Shown: positions 44,808-55,311, counted from the first letter of the stretch. The stretch: 64,000 bases of DNA from Hahellaceae bacterium (GCA_024234575.1 JACKOB010000002.1:682001-746000), one strand, 5' to 3'. Notes: a model not told the origin generated them from the letters alone. Numbers and translations: made by a program.

Positions 44808-44987
44808 ATGCGCGCCGGAAACAGAAAGGTTTTCGCTGTGGACTTAGAAGAAGTGTTATCTGATAGTAAACAAAGCCAACCCGATCAGCTTGGTGGTGTT
44901 TAACTGAGGAAGATGCTTCGCCAGGCCGGATAGGTCCCTGACTTTTGGCGCAATGCCCCGACTTCACGTTTGGGTATTGCGCTGTTT
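44808..44987 (+). ncRNA. Candidate short transcript with a small reading frame and terminator
   Basis: Beyond the transporter pair, a 31-codon frame (44808-44903, MRAGNRKVFAVDLEEVLSDS...) is followed by a hairpin GCGCAATGCCC / GGGTATTGCGC and TGTTTT at 44948-44987, an ordinary Rho-independent terminator. There may be a small mRNA or regulatory RNA here, or simply the end of the transporter transcript. No known RNA family is recognised. Confidence 0.3.
44948..44987 (+). terminator. Rho-independent terminator
   Basis: An 11-bp stem with one G-T pair, loop of 13 bases, then TGTTTT. It serves the forward strand and also separates it from the convergent transglycosylase gene. Confidence 0.75.
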
Positions 44988-44998
44988 TAAACTGAAGA

Positions 44999-45763
44999 CT
45001 AAGCAGACTCGCTGTAGTTATCTTCAAATTGTGCCTTATATTGCAACACCCGCTTAACGTAATTGTATGTTTCCTTCGGAGCGCGCTTAAACAGGCTCCA
45101 ATGTAACTCCTGCAAATCTCTTGGCTGGCCTTTTTTGAGCATTTTCTTCACATTTGAAGGACCCCAGTTGTAGGCCGCCAGCACTAAGCCTTGGCGCAGT
45201 TCCGGGTCTTTTACGTTATCAAAATGGTGCTCGTTTAACAGCTTGATATATGCCGAGCCCAGCAGCAGATTGGTGTAAGGGTCTTTCAAATCTCGTGCGG
45301 CGGGTTTGCCAGATTCTTTCAGCACTTTTTGCCATGCGTCTTTACCAGCAGCATGAGCAACAACCTGCATCAAGCCAACTGCCCCGGCAGTGCTTTTTAC
45401 TTGTGTTCTGAAACTCGACTCTGCTTTGACTATTGCGTAAATCAACCCCGGATCGACATCCATTCTCTCTGACACTGAGCGTATTTCTGTGGCAAACGGA
45501 AACGGGTCATCTTCAACCATATCATTGACCGGATCGTTGTACGGGAAATGGTTTGCAAGGATAAGGTCGTGTGCAACCTCTGGGGCAGATTGCTGTACGG
45601 TCATCTGCGGCTTTTGCTCTTTATTGTTGACCGCATGACCTTCGGATCTTACTGTGTAGCCGTAAGCGACAACAACGCACAGCGCAACAGCGAAAACGGA
45701 CCACACCAACAAGGTTGATGACTCCGGAGATAACTTGGGCGAGTTCTCTACAACTTTGAACAT
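44999..45763 (-). CDS. Membrane-anchored lytic murein transglycosylase (SLT domain)
   Basis: 254 residues. An N-terminal membrane helix (about 19-36), then the Slt/MltC-type domain: AIVKAESSF with the catalytic Glu, GAVGLMQVV and AAYNWGPSNV. It cleaves peptidoglycan between MurNAc and GlcNAc from the periplasmic side of the inner membrane. It is closest to the MltC/Slt family-1 pattern, but without a lipobox. A single-gene unit. Confidence 0.9.
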   Translation of the reverse strand: MFKVVENSPKLSPESSTLLVWSVFAVALCVVVAYGYTVRSEGHAVNNKEQKPQMTVQQSAPEVAHDLILANHFPYNDPVNDMVEDDPFPFATEIRSVSERMDVDPGLIYAIVKAESSFRTQVKSTAGAVGLMQVVAHAAGKDAWQKVLKESGKPAARDLKDPYTNLLLGSAYIKLLNEHHFDNVKDPELRQGLVLAAYNWGPSNVKKMLKKGQPRDLQELHWSLFKRAPKETYNYVKRVLQYKAQFEDNYSESA

Positions 45764-46039
45764 TTTGTTAACCCCATCACAACAAGTCTGTGGAATAGAT
45801 TATATCCACTATGAGAATCATGTCCGTTGGGCCTTGGTAAACATATGTTAAAGTTCTTTACCAAGATGACACCAACGTCATTAACTTTCTTCACTAACTT
45901 GCTTTTTTACTTACGTTTTCTCTCTCTGGTTGGCTCTTGTACATCAATAGTCATGTCAGTAAAACCAATGCTAATCGTTGGTTAACGTGTTTTAGTGTTA
46001 CCAAATATCACCCTCAGTTAACAATTATGGAGTCTGTAA

Positions 46040-46630
46040 GTGTTTACACATTACTTTACAAAAGCAGTCGGCCCTCAATCATTCTGGCAACCTTTTTATC
46101 TGACAAAACTTTTGCTAACCACCATCGCCCTCTGCACCAGCACACTTGCGTTTGCCAGCGCAGATTCCCCGTTTGAGATAAAAACAGTCGAAGCCATGAG
46201 CTACGTGTACTCAACGCAAACTTTGCAGCAAGGTAAATCACATCAACAAGGCGAAAAAATCGCCGAAGCGACCGCATTTTTTATCGCTACTAAAACCGAT
46301 ACCCTTATCGATGGATCATTTACTTACGTTTTCGACAATATTGACGAAAACGCTTTGCAGAAAACGCAGCAAGTGGATGCCAACCTGGGGTGGCCAGTAA
46401 AAAAATTAGCAACAGCCACGCCGGGCTATCAGCAAAAAGAGCTGCCAAGCTTCAAATGTTTAACCCTCATCCACAAAGGCCCTTCCACAGAAGTGCTAGA
46501 CAGCTGGCAGAAACTACAAGCTGAAGCCAAAGCCAGAGGCCTGAAGTTTACCGGCCACGCCAGAGCCATCATCAAGCTTTCCAGCAACACTGGTTATGTG
46601 ATATCTGAATTACAGCTGGGAATTAACTAG
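46040..46630 (+). CDS. Exported GyrI-like (effector-binding-domain) protein
   Basis: 196 residues from a GTG with GGAG eight bases before it. A signal peptide is likely (LTKLLLTTIALCTSTLAFAS). The mature part has the GyrI/AraC effector-binding pattern, with paired beta-alpha-beta repeats and the closing strand YVISELQLGIN. Such domains bind small amphipathic ligands, and some are enzymes. Function unknown. A strong terminator follows. Confidence 0.7.
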   Translation: MFTHYFTKAVGPQSFWQPFYLTKLLLTTIALCTSTLAFASADSPFEIKTVEAMSYVYSTQTLQQGKSHQQGEKIAEATAFFIATKTDTLIDGSFTYVFDNIDENALQKTQQVDANLGWPVKKLATATPGYQQKELPSFKCLTLIHKGPSTEVLDSWQKLQAEAKARGLKFTGHARAIIKLSSNTGYVISELQLGIN

Positions 46631-46680
46631 CGAAATATCACGTTTTTTACTAAAACCCCGCTTACGCTTCGTTAAAAAAC

Positions 46681-46716
46681 AAAAAGCCCCACCAGCTCAA
46701 CACTGGCAGGGCTTTT
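46681..46716. terminator. Bidirectional terminator
   Basis: AAAAAGCCCCACCAG and CTGGCAGGGCTTTT form a long stem with a short loop, with A- and T-runs on either side, between convergent genes ending at 46630 and 46786. Confidence 0.85.
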
Positions 46717-46785
46717 CAGATTAAGCACACGCAGATCCTATCGACCCCGCAATTTCTAGAACGCGGTCATAGGTTATTACTATAT

Positions 46786-48099
46786 CTAGAAGCTTTTGTT
46801 GTATTGCACGCTGAGAAGTATCGCATTACCTTCTGACTCAAAGTGCCAGTCTTTATCGGCGCCAACCAAAGCCGGTGGAACATCTGCTAAGACGGCATCT
46901 TCTTCATGAAGCGTCACTTTATCCCCATCAACATAGGCAAAGCCAAAATCTATACTGTCACTATCACTGATTTTGTAGGTTGCACCGGCGCTGTACCAAA
47001 GACGATCACTGTCGGGAATGGAAATTGAGCGAAACGCATCAACGGCTGCAGATTCGTCATGGGCGATACCAGCGCGCAGTGTCAGGCTGTCACTATGGGT
47101 ATAAGTTGTACCAAGAGCGAACCGGTAAGTGCTTTCATAGTTTTCATCTTTGGCGAAAACAGGATCGGGGCCGCTCGTAAAGGCTTCCATCTTTTCGAAA
47201 CTTTCCCAGTTGGTATACATCACACTGTAATGCACAGCCCATTGTTTGTTTAATTGGTGAAACCCTGAAAACTCAGCGCCCCACGGCATATCAATGGCTA
47301 AATTGCCAGCCACTGTCGGGCTACCCACAGCGGTGTAGTCACCTTCAAAATCAACCGCAACTTCTGAGCGATAGGTTAAGCCAAAGCGGTGATCAGCATT
47401 CACCTCGTAGACGGCACCAACGTTCCAGCCAAAGCTGATGTCATCACCTTCCATTTTAATCAGCTCGGTGTTCGCTGGTAACACCCTTCCCTGCGATGCG
47501 GCCAGCGCAGCCCCTGTATCACCAGCATGGCGGGTTAATACGGCATCACCATAAACCACGTTTAAACCCAAACCAAAACTCAACTGCTCGTTAAGCCGAT
47601 AAGAGCCACTTGCGTTAAAATTGACAGTGGTTAATTCTGTGCCCCCAGCAATGGACCCTGCAGGATAGCTATCGGGGTAGTCTGTAGACAAACCAAAGTT
47701 TGAATTCATGCCAAAACCGAAAGCAAACTTGTCGTTAATCGGGTTGATGAAATAGAAGCCCGGGATCACCGCACCAGGAACCACACCATCTTCATCCAAC
47801 TTGGACAAATCAAAATTTCCGCCATTTATACTATCGATCAAATCTGGCGCGCCGGCCCCCTTAACATCAACACCTGGGTCAACATAGGTCGCTGCAACGG
47901 ATAAACTCTTTGCCTTAAATAACGCCATTGCTGCGGGGTTACGAGCCAATACGGCAGCATCGTCCGCGATAACCGCGTCACCAGCAAATGCCCGACCCAA
48001 TCCAGACGCACTCGTCTCATTTAATTGAAATGCGGCAGAATGCGAATGCACAGAAATGGCACTCAATGATAAAGCCAAGATAGTTTTTTGAAATTTCAT
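46786..48099 (-). CDS. fadL: FadL-family outer-membrane transport protein
   Basis: 437 residues, signal peptide ending near VHSHSA, then the FadL hatch region (AFQLNETSASGLGRAFAGDA, ARNPAAM) and a 14-strand barrel ending in Phe (VQYNKSF). It imports long-chain fatty acids or other hydrophobic compounds across the outer membrane. Members with shifted specificity, such as aromatic-hydrocarbon channels, cannot be excluded. It is divergent from the OmpA-like gene. Confidence 0.9.
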   Translation of the reverse strand: MKFQKTILALSLSAISVHSHSAAFQLNETSASGLGRAFAGDAVIADDAAVLARNPAAMALFKAKSLSVAATYVDPGVDVKGAGAPDLIDSINGGNFDLSKLDEDGVVPGAVIPGFYFINPINDKFAFGFGMNSNFGLSTDYPDSYPAGSIAGGTELTTVNFNASGSYRLNEQLSFGLGLNVVYGDAVLTRHAGDTGAALAASQGRVLPANTELIKMEGDDISFGWNVGAVYEVNADHRFGLTYRSEVAVDFEGDYTAVGSPTVAGNLAIDMPWGAEFSGFHQLNKQWAVHYSVMYTNWESFEKMEAFTSGPDPVFAKDENYESTYRFALGTTYTHSDSLTLRAGIAHDESAAVDAFRSISIPDSDRLWYSAGATYKISDSDSIDFGFAYVDGDKVTLHEEDAVLADVPPALVGADKDWHFESEGNAILLSVQYNKSF

Positions 48100-48353
48100 A
48101 AATGATCCAAATAGTTAACGAGAAAAGCAGGGTAGGTGCCAAGTATTAAAAATTCAACCTTACTTATGTAATTTCACTATAATTTTAAGATCCTATGGCC
48201 AGCACACTCAACCCGCCCTCTACTCATTAAAAACCAATAACAGACTCTGTTACCTGGCTACCCTTTCGTTTTTTAATCCTTTATCGCATACTGCCATCCA
48301 GCTTTCTCACGGACGATTTTTGTCAGTTTCACTAACATAAGAGGCCCTACCCA
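48100..48353. promoter_or_regulatory. Divergent promoter region between fadL and the OmpA-like gene
   Basis: 254 bp, AT-rich, with no open frame that can be supported. No clear operator is visible. Confidence 0.4.
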
Positions 48354-49532
48354 ATGAAGACGTTGACCCGCACAAAGCTTTCTCTCGTTATTCCAGCCCT
48401 TCTCTACGCTGCCATGCAATCGCCACTCGTCATGGCTGATGACGATGAAGAAGCTGGCAGTGGTATTTACGTTTCCGGTGGCTGGAACAAAGTTCTGTTC
48501 GACAGCGACCGTGCCGTTGAAGATGACAACGATTTTTACGCAGGCCTGGGTTACCACATGACCCCGCAAACAGCGGTAGAAGTCACCATGAACAGAGCCG
48601 ATACCGTGACCAAAGGACCGGCAGCCTCTGACGCTGAGTTTAACTATTGGTCATTGAGCTTATTGCACCGTTTTACACCCATCAACGAAAGTGGATTTTT
48701 TGCCCGCGCAGGCCTTGGCGTTACAACAGTTGATACAGAGTTTGGCGTGAATGAAAATGAAGGGCTTTTTAAAATTGGCACCGGTTATGACATTCATATC
48801 AATGACTACCTGGTTGCGCAGCTGGCAATTGATGGTGCTTTAGGTCTCGAAAGAGAAAAGTTTGACGTGATTCCTTCTGCAGGTTTATTGCTATACATGG
48901 GCCTTTCTGACAGCACGAACGAAGAAACCTATGCAATGGAAGATGAGCAATACAAAGACACAGACAATGATGGTGTTGCCGACAACGCTGACAAATGCCC
49001 ACAGAGCGAACCCGGCGTTGATGTGGATGGCTTGGGCTGTGCGATAGTGGTTGCAGCGGTTGTCGAAGAAGTTGTGCTTGATAGTGACGGTGACGGGGTG
49101 AATGATGACGTTGATGCCTGCCCCGATACCGAGCCAGAAGTGGTGGTAGATGAAACCGGTTGTAACGCCGTGCTGGTTGAAACAGTTTCTATGGATTTAC
49201 ATATCCGCTTTCCGAACAACAGCTCCATCATTCCCAAGTCGTTTTACCCAGAAGTCGAAAAAGTGGCCGCCTTTATGAAACAGTATCCGGATACCAAAGC
49301 GGTATTAGAGGGCTATACTGACTCGAAAGGGGACGATGCTTACAACCTGATGCTGTCTGAGCGCCGAGCAAACTCGGTACAGAATATTCTGATTAACAAA
49401 TTTGCAATTAGCGCGGACCGCCTCACTGCAGAAGGCAAAGGTGAAGCCAACCCCATTGCCAGCAACGATACAGAAGCCGGACGCGATCAGAACAGACGTG
49501 TTGTCGTGTCTATTAGCAACGCCAGCGAGTAA
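48354..49532 (+). CDS. OmpA-family protein with thrombospondin type 3 repeats
   Basis: 392 residues. Signal peptide (ends near VMADD), N-terminal 8-stranded barrel (to about residue 190), two thrombospondin type 3 calcium-binding repeats (DTDNDGVADNADKCP and DSDGDGVNDDVDACPDTEP), then a C-terminal OmpA/MotB peptidoglycan-binding domain with LEGYTDSKGDDAYN and LSERRANSVQNIL. It tethers the outer membrane to the cell wall, as OprF does. Confidence 0.93.
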   Translation: MKTLTRTKLSLVIPALLYAAMQSPLVMADDDEEAGSGIYVSGGWNKVLFDSDRAVEDDNDFYAGLGYHMTPQTAVEVTMNRADTVTKGPAASDAEFNYWSLSLLHRFTPINESGFFARAGLGVTTVDTEFGVNENEGLFKIGTGYDIHINDYLVAQLAIDGALGLEREKFDVIPSAGLLLYMGLSDSTNEETYAMEDEQYKDTDNDGVADNADKCPQSEPGVDVDGLGCAIVVAAVVEEVVLDSDGDGVNDDVDACPDTEPEVVVDETGCNAVLVETVSMDLHIRFPNNSSIIPKSFYPEVEKVAAFMKQYPDTKAVLEGYTDSKGDDAYNLMLSERRANSVQNILINKFAISADRLTAEGKGEANPIASNDTEAGRDQNRRVVVSISNASE

Positions 49533-49595
49533 TGTTCTCACCACTCTCGTCGTTGCAAGCCTGCTAAGTTGACTTGTAACGACGAGATCATCTGC

Positions 49596-50348
49596 ATGAA
49601 TACGCACCTCTTATTTCTGTTATCGATCCTGGGCACCAACGTATTGTCGGCTGATGAGATTCCCGGCACCAGCCAACTGCCCATTGGCGATTTCTGTCAA
49701 TACCAAACGGAAGCGTCCTTCAGCCAGCACTGGCAACCATTGAAATTTCCCGGTATCGATCGCCAAACAGCATATCAACGGTTAACTGTCCACGAAGACA
49801 ATACTCAGTATTGCACGGTTTACGCGAAAGCAAATGCCAGTGCGTCCGGCCTTATCTACCGACAGGAGATAGACCTGGCAAAGACCCCCATACTGGAGTG
49901 GTCGTGGAAAATAAGCCACAGCATTCCAGGTGGCGATGCCAAAGCAAAAGCCGGTGATGATTTTGCCGCACGCATTTATGTTGCTTTTCAGGCTCAGCCC
50001 GAAAAACTCAGCTGGTATGAAAAGATCAAATACAAGGCCGCTGAAATACTCTACGATCTGCAACCACCCGGTAGTGCCATTAACTACATTTGGGCAAACA
50101 AACTCGCCCCTGATACTGCCATTGTAAATCCGTACACCGATAAAACCATGATGATCGCCGTCCGCAGTGGCGATGCCGAGGCCGGAGAATGGCGCACCGA
50201 GCGGCGCAATATTGTCGAAGACTACCGCCGTGCTTTTGGTAAAAACCCACCAGCGGTAATGGGTATTGCCATGATGACTGACACAGACAATACAGGAGCG
50301 TCTGCAGAGGCCTGGTACCGGCAAATCATATTGAAAAGTGACAACTAG
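49596..50348 (+). CDS. DUF3047 exported protein
   Basis: 250 residues from the ATG at 49596; the ORF could open earlier but the start chosen gives a clean signal peptide (LLFLLSILGTNVLSA). The body is a DUF3047 protein (LEWSWKI, DDFAARIYVAF, INYIWANKL, ERRNIVEDYRRAFG), a family of periplasmic proteins of unknown function. It begins 63 bp after the OmpA-like gene. Confidence 0.85.
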   Translation: MNTHLLFLLSILGTNVLSADEIPGTSQLPIGDFCQYQTEASFSQHWQPLKFPGIDRQTAYQRLTVHEDNTQYCTVYAKANASASGLIYRQEIDLAKTPILEWSWKISHSIPGGDAKAKAGDDFAARIYVAFQAQPEKLSWYEKIKYKAAEILYDLQPPGSAINYIWANKLAPDTAIVNPYTDKTMMIAVRSGDAEAGEWRTERRNIVEDYRRAFGKNPPAVMGIAMMTDTDNTGASAEAWYRQIILKSDN

Positions 50349-50355
50349 ATAAGCA

Positions 50356-51561
50356 TTACTGATGTGACTTGTAAGGTAAATATCCTTTTGCATCATCGAT
50401 ATAGGCGTTGACGTTAGCAGATTCTTCCAAACAAAACTGGCCTATTGCCTGCCTGAATCCATCGTGTCTGACAAAGTGTAGCGACTGCGTGGTCACCGGC
50501 TCAAACCCTCGCAGTAACTTTTGCTCGCCTTGGGCGCCAGCATCAAACACCTTCAACCCATGGCGTATACACATCTCAATACCTTGATAGTAACAAGTCT
50601 CGAAGTGCAGAAAATTCAGTTGGCTGCCAAACCGTCTTTGCGCGTTCGCAGAAGCCCCCCAATAACGCCCAAAAAGCTTATCGGCACTTTTTAAGAACAA
50701 TGCGCTGGCGATAACCACATCATTTTGCATCGCAAATAACAGACACATCTGCTCAGGCATACGCGATCGCAAAGATTGAAAAAATGCTTCTGTCAGATAA
50801 GGCGGCTGGCCACGCACCAAATACGTCATACGATAGAAGTCATAGAACTGATGGATATCATGTGACGTAATTTCAGCCCCTGTCACCTCCCGAAAAGTAA
50901 TGCCATCAGACACCACTTTCTGTCGCTCTTTTTTAATATTCTTACGTTTACGGGAAGTCAGGTGCTGTAAAAACTGATCGAAACTCTTATAGCCCACATC
51001 GACTGTATCAGGCCGACAATTTCGCCAGTGGTACTGACACCCCATACGTGCAGCATAATCAATACCACTGCCAGCAATACAGCTGAGGCCAACGGCGTCA
51101 GCAAACAACAAATGCCAGGATGAAATTGAATGCCTTTCACAATGGGTCTGCACGGCTTGCATAAGTACCTGCACCAGCACTTTCTGCTGCGCTGCAGCAA
51201 GCGACTTGCATATCAGTAAACGCGGCCCAACCGAGGGCGTGAACGGGATGGCGACGATCCATTTTGGATAATAGGCAAGGCCATGGCGCTGATAGGCCTC
51301 TGCCCAGGCAAAATCAAAAACATACTCACCATAGGAGTGCATCTTTAAATAACCCGGCATCAAGGCCACAACTTTGCCGCTTAGATCTTTAATAACGCTA
51401 TGACAAGGCTCCCAGCCGGTTTCTGCACCAACACAGCCGGTAACCTCCAACGCCGATAAAAAGGCGTAACGGGTAAACGGATTATCGGTGCCGGCAAGTG
51501 CATCCCAGTCGCTTTCGCCGATAGCCTCAATAGCGGAGACAAACTCTACCTCATAATCCAT
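50356..51561 (-). CDS. GNAT-fold N-acetyltransferase-like protein (COG3146/DUF482)
   Basis: 401 residues matching the peptidoglycan/FemAB-like GNAT family: NPFTRYAFLSALE, HSISSWHLLFAD, HWRNCRPDTVDVGY..FDQFLQHLTSRKRKNIKKERQ and the final GAQGEQKLLRGFEP. Often annotated as a GNAT-family N-acetyltransferase; activity has not been established. It is the first of several genes running on the reverse strand to edd. Confidence 0.88.
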   Translation of the reverse strand: MDYEVEFVSAIEAIGESDWDALAGTDNPFTRYAFLSALEVTGCVGAETGWEPCHSVIKDLSGKVVALMPGYLKMHSYGEYVFDFAWAEAYQRHGLAYYPKWIVAIPFTPSVGPRLLICKSLAAAQQKVLVQVLMQAVQTHCERHSISSWHLLFADAVGLSCIAGSGIDYAARMGCQYHWRNCRPDTVDVGYKSFDQFLQHLTSRKRKNIKKERQKVVSDGITFREVTGAEITSHDIHQFYDFYRMTYLVRGQPPYLTEAFFQSLRSRMPEQMCLLFAMQNDVVIASALFLKSADKLFGRYWGASANAQRRFGSQLNFLHFETCYYQGIEMCIRHGLKVFDAGAQGEQKLLRGFEPVTTQSLHFVRHDGFRQAIGQFCLEESANVNAYIDDAKGYLPYKSHQ

Positions 51562-51587
51562 CTGTAAAAGCGACCTGTCGCAAGCAA

Positions 51588-51875
51588 CTAGTGCTGATGA
51601 GATTTTTTAAATGCTGCCAGCTGCTCGGCCGTGGCCTCTTGCTGATACTTGTCTTTCCATTCACCATAAGGCATGCCGTACACCAGCTCGCGGGCATCAT
51701 CAACACTGACACTCTCACCTTTCTCCTCAGCAGCGGCAACGTACCATTTCGACAGGCAATTACGACAAAACCCTGCCAGATTCATTAAATCAATATTCTG
51801 CACATCCTTTCGCTCGTCGAGATGTTTCAGCAATCGACGGAAAACAGCGGCTTCGATTTCGGCGGAGTTTTTCAT
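51588..51875 (-). CDS. DUF1244 protein
   Basis: 95 residues from the ATG at 51875, preceded by AGGACA; an ATG at 51902 is possible. It matches the DUF1244 family, with the conserved NLAGFCRNCLSKWY cysteines and YGMPYGEWK. Function unknown. It is 27 bp ahead of the GNAT-like gene and likely co-transcribed. Confidence 0.92.
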   Translation of the reverse strand: MKNSAEIEAAVFRRLLKHLDERKDVQNIDLMNLAGFCRNCLSKWYVAAAEEKGESVSVDDARELVYGMPYGEWKDKYQQEATAEQLAAFKKSHQH

Positions 51876-51984
51876 TTGAGTGTCCTGGGGTAGGTTAATC
51901 AATTTTTAGGATAAAAACGCACAGGCATCTTAACAGATCTGATCAATCTGGACGTCACCTAACAGTCTTAAAACGCTACAACAA

Positions 51985-52758
51985 TTATCTGACGAACCGA
52001 TAATCCCGAATAAAATCATCCAAGACGTTATTACTTTTTAATTCTTCCAGTAGGCGATTAATGGCATCGTGTTGGGCTGAAGAGATACTTTTCTTGCTTA
52101 ACATAAAATGGATATCTGCGCGGTACACATCGAACAATCGCCTAAAGCTGTCTACTTCCGGGTAAACTGCCGATCGGGCCGCGACTGAATAGGGGTCGGC
52201 GATAAAGCCTGCAATGCGTTTCATCATTAGCATTTGAAAAAGCTGCGGGTCACTTCTTACTTTGGTGGTTACCGCCTGATAGCTTGGACTTTCGAGCATG
52301 CTTTCGATTTCGGGACCATAATAATAGCCAAGTGTTAGCCCCAGTGTTCCACCCAAGCTAAAGAACGTCTCCAGATCGGTATACTTATCAGCAGACGGAT
52401 GACTCTTCAGGACAAACAACGATACCCGCTCTTGCCGATACGCTGTCGGAAAGTAGGCAATTTTGGCTCTATCTTCGGTATAAGATGCGCCAGAGGCAAT
52501 GTCTACCCGGCCGTGTTCGAGGTCGCTGATGTGGCGCTTCCAGGGCAATTCAACAAAGGCCAACTGGCACCCGGCATAGCCGAAAACAAGCTTGGCAAGC
52601 TCGATATCGATGCCGGTAAGTATGCCTTTCTCATCCACATACTGATAAGGTGGCCAGGACTCCCAACCCATCAACAACTCGCGATCACAGATTTCTTCAG
52701 CCCTGACAGGCACAACCAGCAGAGTGATACAGAAAAAAATAAACAGTGATCTCGTCAT
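51985..52758 (-). CDS. Periplasmic solute-binding protein (family 3)
   Basis: 257 residues with a signal peptide ending near PVRAEE. Bilobed binding-protein features are GWESWPPYQYVDEKGILTGIDIELAKLVF, GRVDIASGASYTEDRAKIAYF and LGLTLGYYYGPEIESML. No transporter genes are adjacent. It is related to the gene at 34649 in fold and size only. Confidence 0.88.
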   Translation of the reverse strand: MTRSLFIFFCITLLVVPVRAEEICDRELLMGWESWPPYQYVDEKGILTGIDIELAKLVFGYAGCQLAFVELPWKRHISDLEHGRVDIASGASYTEDRAKIAYFPTAYRQERVSLFVLKSHPSADKYTDLETFFSLGGTLGLTLGYYYGPEIESMLESPSYQAVTTKVRSDPQLFQMLMMKRIAGFIADPYSVAARSAVYPEVDSFRRLFDVYRADIHFMLSKKSISSAQHDAINRLLEELKSNNVLDDFIRDYRFVR

Positions 52759-52852
52759 TTTAGTCTCCTCCCGATGATCAGATCACCGGGACGATTAAAT
52801 TATAGACACACCTATAATCTAAGACGATTCTGCGAACCCTGCAAGGAATTCG

Positions 52853-53185
52853 CTAACCGCAGCACTTCTTATACTTTTTACCACTACCACAAGAGCAGGG
52901 CTCATTGCGATCGGGCTTTGCGGCAAAGCGTGTCGGCTTGGGCAGATTTTTGAGGGTCTCTAACGCCAGCTCGTTTTCTGGCTCGGCGGTATTGACTGTA
53001 ATCTGACAGCACCATTCATTTTCCTGGCAAATGCTGTTTATTTCGTCGCGCCGGGCATCGGTGTGAACATTGATTATCGCCGGGTTATATTCAGTGCCTA
53101 AACGTTTCTGGCGCTTGTGGGTAAACTCGCGGAATGGTTCCTGTGGAACGCGGGCAATACGGGTTTTAAAAGGATACTGAGGCAT
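52853..53185 (-). CDS. SEC-C metal-binding motif protein (PBPRA1643 family)
   Basis: 110 residues. The C-terminus is the SEC-C zinc-binding motif (PCSCGSGKKYKKCCG), and the N-terminal YPFKTRIARVPQEPFREF pattern fits PBPRA1643-type proteins, whose function is unknown. It is upstream of the solute-binding gene on the same strand. Confidence 0.9.
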   Translation of the reverse strand: MPQYPFKTRIARVPQEPFREFTHKRQKRLGTEYNPAIINVHTDARRDEINSICQENEWCCQITVNTAEPENELALETLKNLPKPTRFAAKPDRNEPCSCGSGKKYKKCCG

Positions 53186-53326
53186 GACGACACCATGTAA
53201 GAAGAGTCACATTAAGATCAAAAAAATCAGCGCGCATAATACACGCATCTGTTGATCAGGTCTTGATCTCTTTTGCCAACGCGGCGGCTATTTTTCAGCC
53301 GTCAGCCTTTGTTCGGCGTGCAAACA

Positions 53327-55147
53327 TTAATCAGTCTTTGCCATTAATGTCACGGCACCTGATTCTGCCTCAGAAACCGTGTGCCGCATAGCGCTGAATA
53401 GCTCTCGCCCCATGCCTGTATGGTGCTTTTGCCCGCTAAATGGTGCCAGTGGCCGTGCGGCAAATGCCGCAGCATCCTCTTGCACATCAAGCTGGCCCGT
53501 TGTCGCATCCAAACGAATGATATCGCCGTCTCGAAGGCGCGCTAGCGGGCCGCCACTCATGGCCTCTGGATAGACATGTATCGCCGCAGGGACCTTACCA
53601 GAGGCACCAGACATACGACCATCTGTTACTAACGCCACATGAAAGCCACGATCCTGAAGAACCCCCAAAAAAGGCGTTAACTTGTGTAGCTCAGGCATGC
53701 CATTGGCTTTCGGCCCTTGAAATCTCACCACGACCACACAATCACGATTTAAGTCACCGGCTTCGAAGCGGGCTTCCAGCTCATCCTGATCACTCAACAC
53801 CACTGCTGGTGCTTCAATAATCTGATGCGCTGGTTTCACTGCCGATACCTTGATAACGCCACGCCCCAGGTTACCTGAAACAACCTTTAGCCCCCCCTCT
53901 GCCGAGAAGGGGTTAGCCGCCGAACGCAGCACGTTTTCATCCCGGCTTTTCGTCACCCCATCTTTCCAGACGAGCTTGCTTTCCACTATAAAAGGCTCTT
54001 GTGAGTAGGCACTTAACCCCTCCCCCATAACAGTCTTTACATCTTCATGCAGCAAGCCCTGTTGGAGTAAATCGCGAATTAAGAAACCCGTGCCACCGGC
54101 TGCCTGAAAGTGATTGATATCCGCCTCCCCATTGGGATAAATACGGGTGACGGAAGGCACTACAGAGGATAACTCGGTGAAGTCATCCCAGTTAATCTGG
54201 ATTCCTGCGGCGGCAGCAATAGCTACCCAGTGCATGGTGTGATTGGTAGAGCCACCCGTTGCCAACAATGCAACCAAAGCATTCACAATGGTTTTTTCAG
54301 TAACAATTTCGTAAAGCGGTAAATAGCGGCCACCGGGTGCGGTCATTTTTACTATCTGGCGGGCAGCGGCCTCGGTAAGCTTCTCTCGCAAAGGTGTGCC
54401 AGGATTCACAAATGATGCGCCAGGCAGATGCAACCCCATGACTTCCATGAGCATTTGATTGCTATTGGCCGTACCGTAAAAAGTACAGGTGCCGGGCGCA
54501 TGGTAAGAATCAGACTCTGCTCGCAAAAGTTCGTCCCGCGTGGCCTTTCCCTCAGCGAAGCGCTGGCGCACTGCCGCCTTTTCTTTATTCGGTATACCCG
54601 ATGGCATTGGCCCTGCTGGCACAAAAATAAAAGGCAGATAGCCAAAAGACAGCGCCCCCATCATCATGCCCGGCACGATTTTGTCGCAGATACCCAGACA
54701 GATCGCCCCATCAAACATATTGTGCGAAAGCGCCACCGCCGTGCTCATGGCAATTACATCGCGGCTGAATAAGCTCAGTTCCATGCCTGCCTGTCCCTGG
54801 GTAACACCATCACACATGGCGGGTACACCACCTGCAAACTGCGCCACCGAGCCCATCTCTCTGATAGCGGCTTTTAGTTGCTCGGGGTAAGTGGCATAAG
54901 GTTGATGTGCCGAAAGCATGTCATTATAGGCCGACACAATGGCGATATTTGCCTGATTCATCAGCTTCAGTGTTTGCTTGTCATCACTGCCACAAGCGGC
55001 AAATCCGTGCGCCAGATTACCGCAAGAAAGCGACTGGCGGACCGGCCCCTGCGCCTGCTGATCTTGCATACGTTGCAGGTAGTTGGCGCGGGTAGCCTGA
55101 CTGCGCTGTTGTATTTTCGCGGTGACCTGCTGGACCATCTTGTGCAT
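53327..55147 (-). CDS. edd: 6-phosphogluconate dehydratase (Entner-Doudoroff)
   Basis: 606 residues, the usual Edd length. It makes 2-keto-3-deoxy-6-phosphogluconate from 6-phosphogluconate. The iron-sulfur cluster cysteine motifs, the family signatures [19 protein letters not shown] and GSTNHTMHW, and the C-terminal [17 protein letters not shown] are present. AAAGGACG precedes the ATG. The divergent gap gene and a HexR-like box between them are consistent with central-carbon control. Eda and zwf are not in this window. Confidence 0.96.
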   Translation of the reverse strand: MHKMVQQVTAKIQQRSQATRANYLQRMQDQQAQGPVRQSLSCGNLAHGFAACGSDDKQTLKLMNQANIAIVSAYNDMLSAHQPYATYPEQLKAAIREMGSVAQFAGGVPAMCDGVTQGQAGMELSLFSRDVIAMSTAVALSHNMFDGAICLGICDKIVPGMMMGALSFGYLPFIFVPAGPMPSGIPNKEKAAVRQRFAEGKATRDELLRAESDSYHAPGTCTFYGTANSNQMLMEVMGLHLPGASFVNPGTPLREKLTEAAARQIVKMTAPGGRYLPLYEIVTEKTIVNALVALLATGGSTNHTMHWVAIAAAAGIQINWDDFTELSSVVPSVTRIYPNGEADINHFQAAGGTGFLIRDLLQQGLLHEDVKTVMGEGLSAYSQEPFIVESKLVWKDGVTKSRDENVLRSAANPFSAEGGLKVVSGNLGRGVIKVSAVKPAHQIIEAPAVVLSDQDELEARFEAGDLNRDCVVVVRFQGPKANGMPELHKLTPFLGVLQDRGFHVALVTDGRMSGASGKVPAAIHVYPEAMSGGPLARLRDGDIIRLDATTGQLDVQEDAAAFAARPLAPFSGQKHHTGMGRELFSAMRHTVSEAESGAVTLMAKTD

Positions 55148-55311
55148 GGGCGTTACGTCCTTTGTTTCAAATACAGAAATAAGTACTATTTTTTAAACAT
55201 CACTATGTACGGAATATTACTAGATCAATGTTTTGATTCATATCATTTATGCGTAATATTTACAAATAATGCACCATAAAAACCAACAAGCACTATTTGA
55301 AACGCTAATTA

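Noticed and set aside
49782..50396. A 204-codon frame antisense to the DUF3047 gene
   Set aside because: The DUF3047 gene is a conserved exported protein; the antisense frame has no recognisable features.
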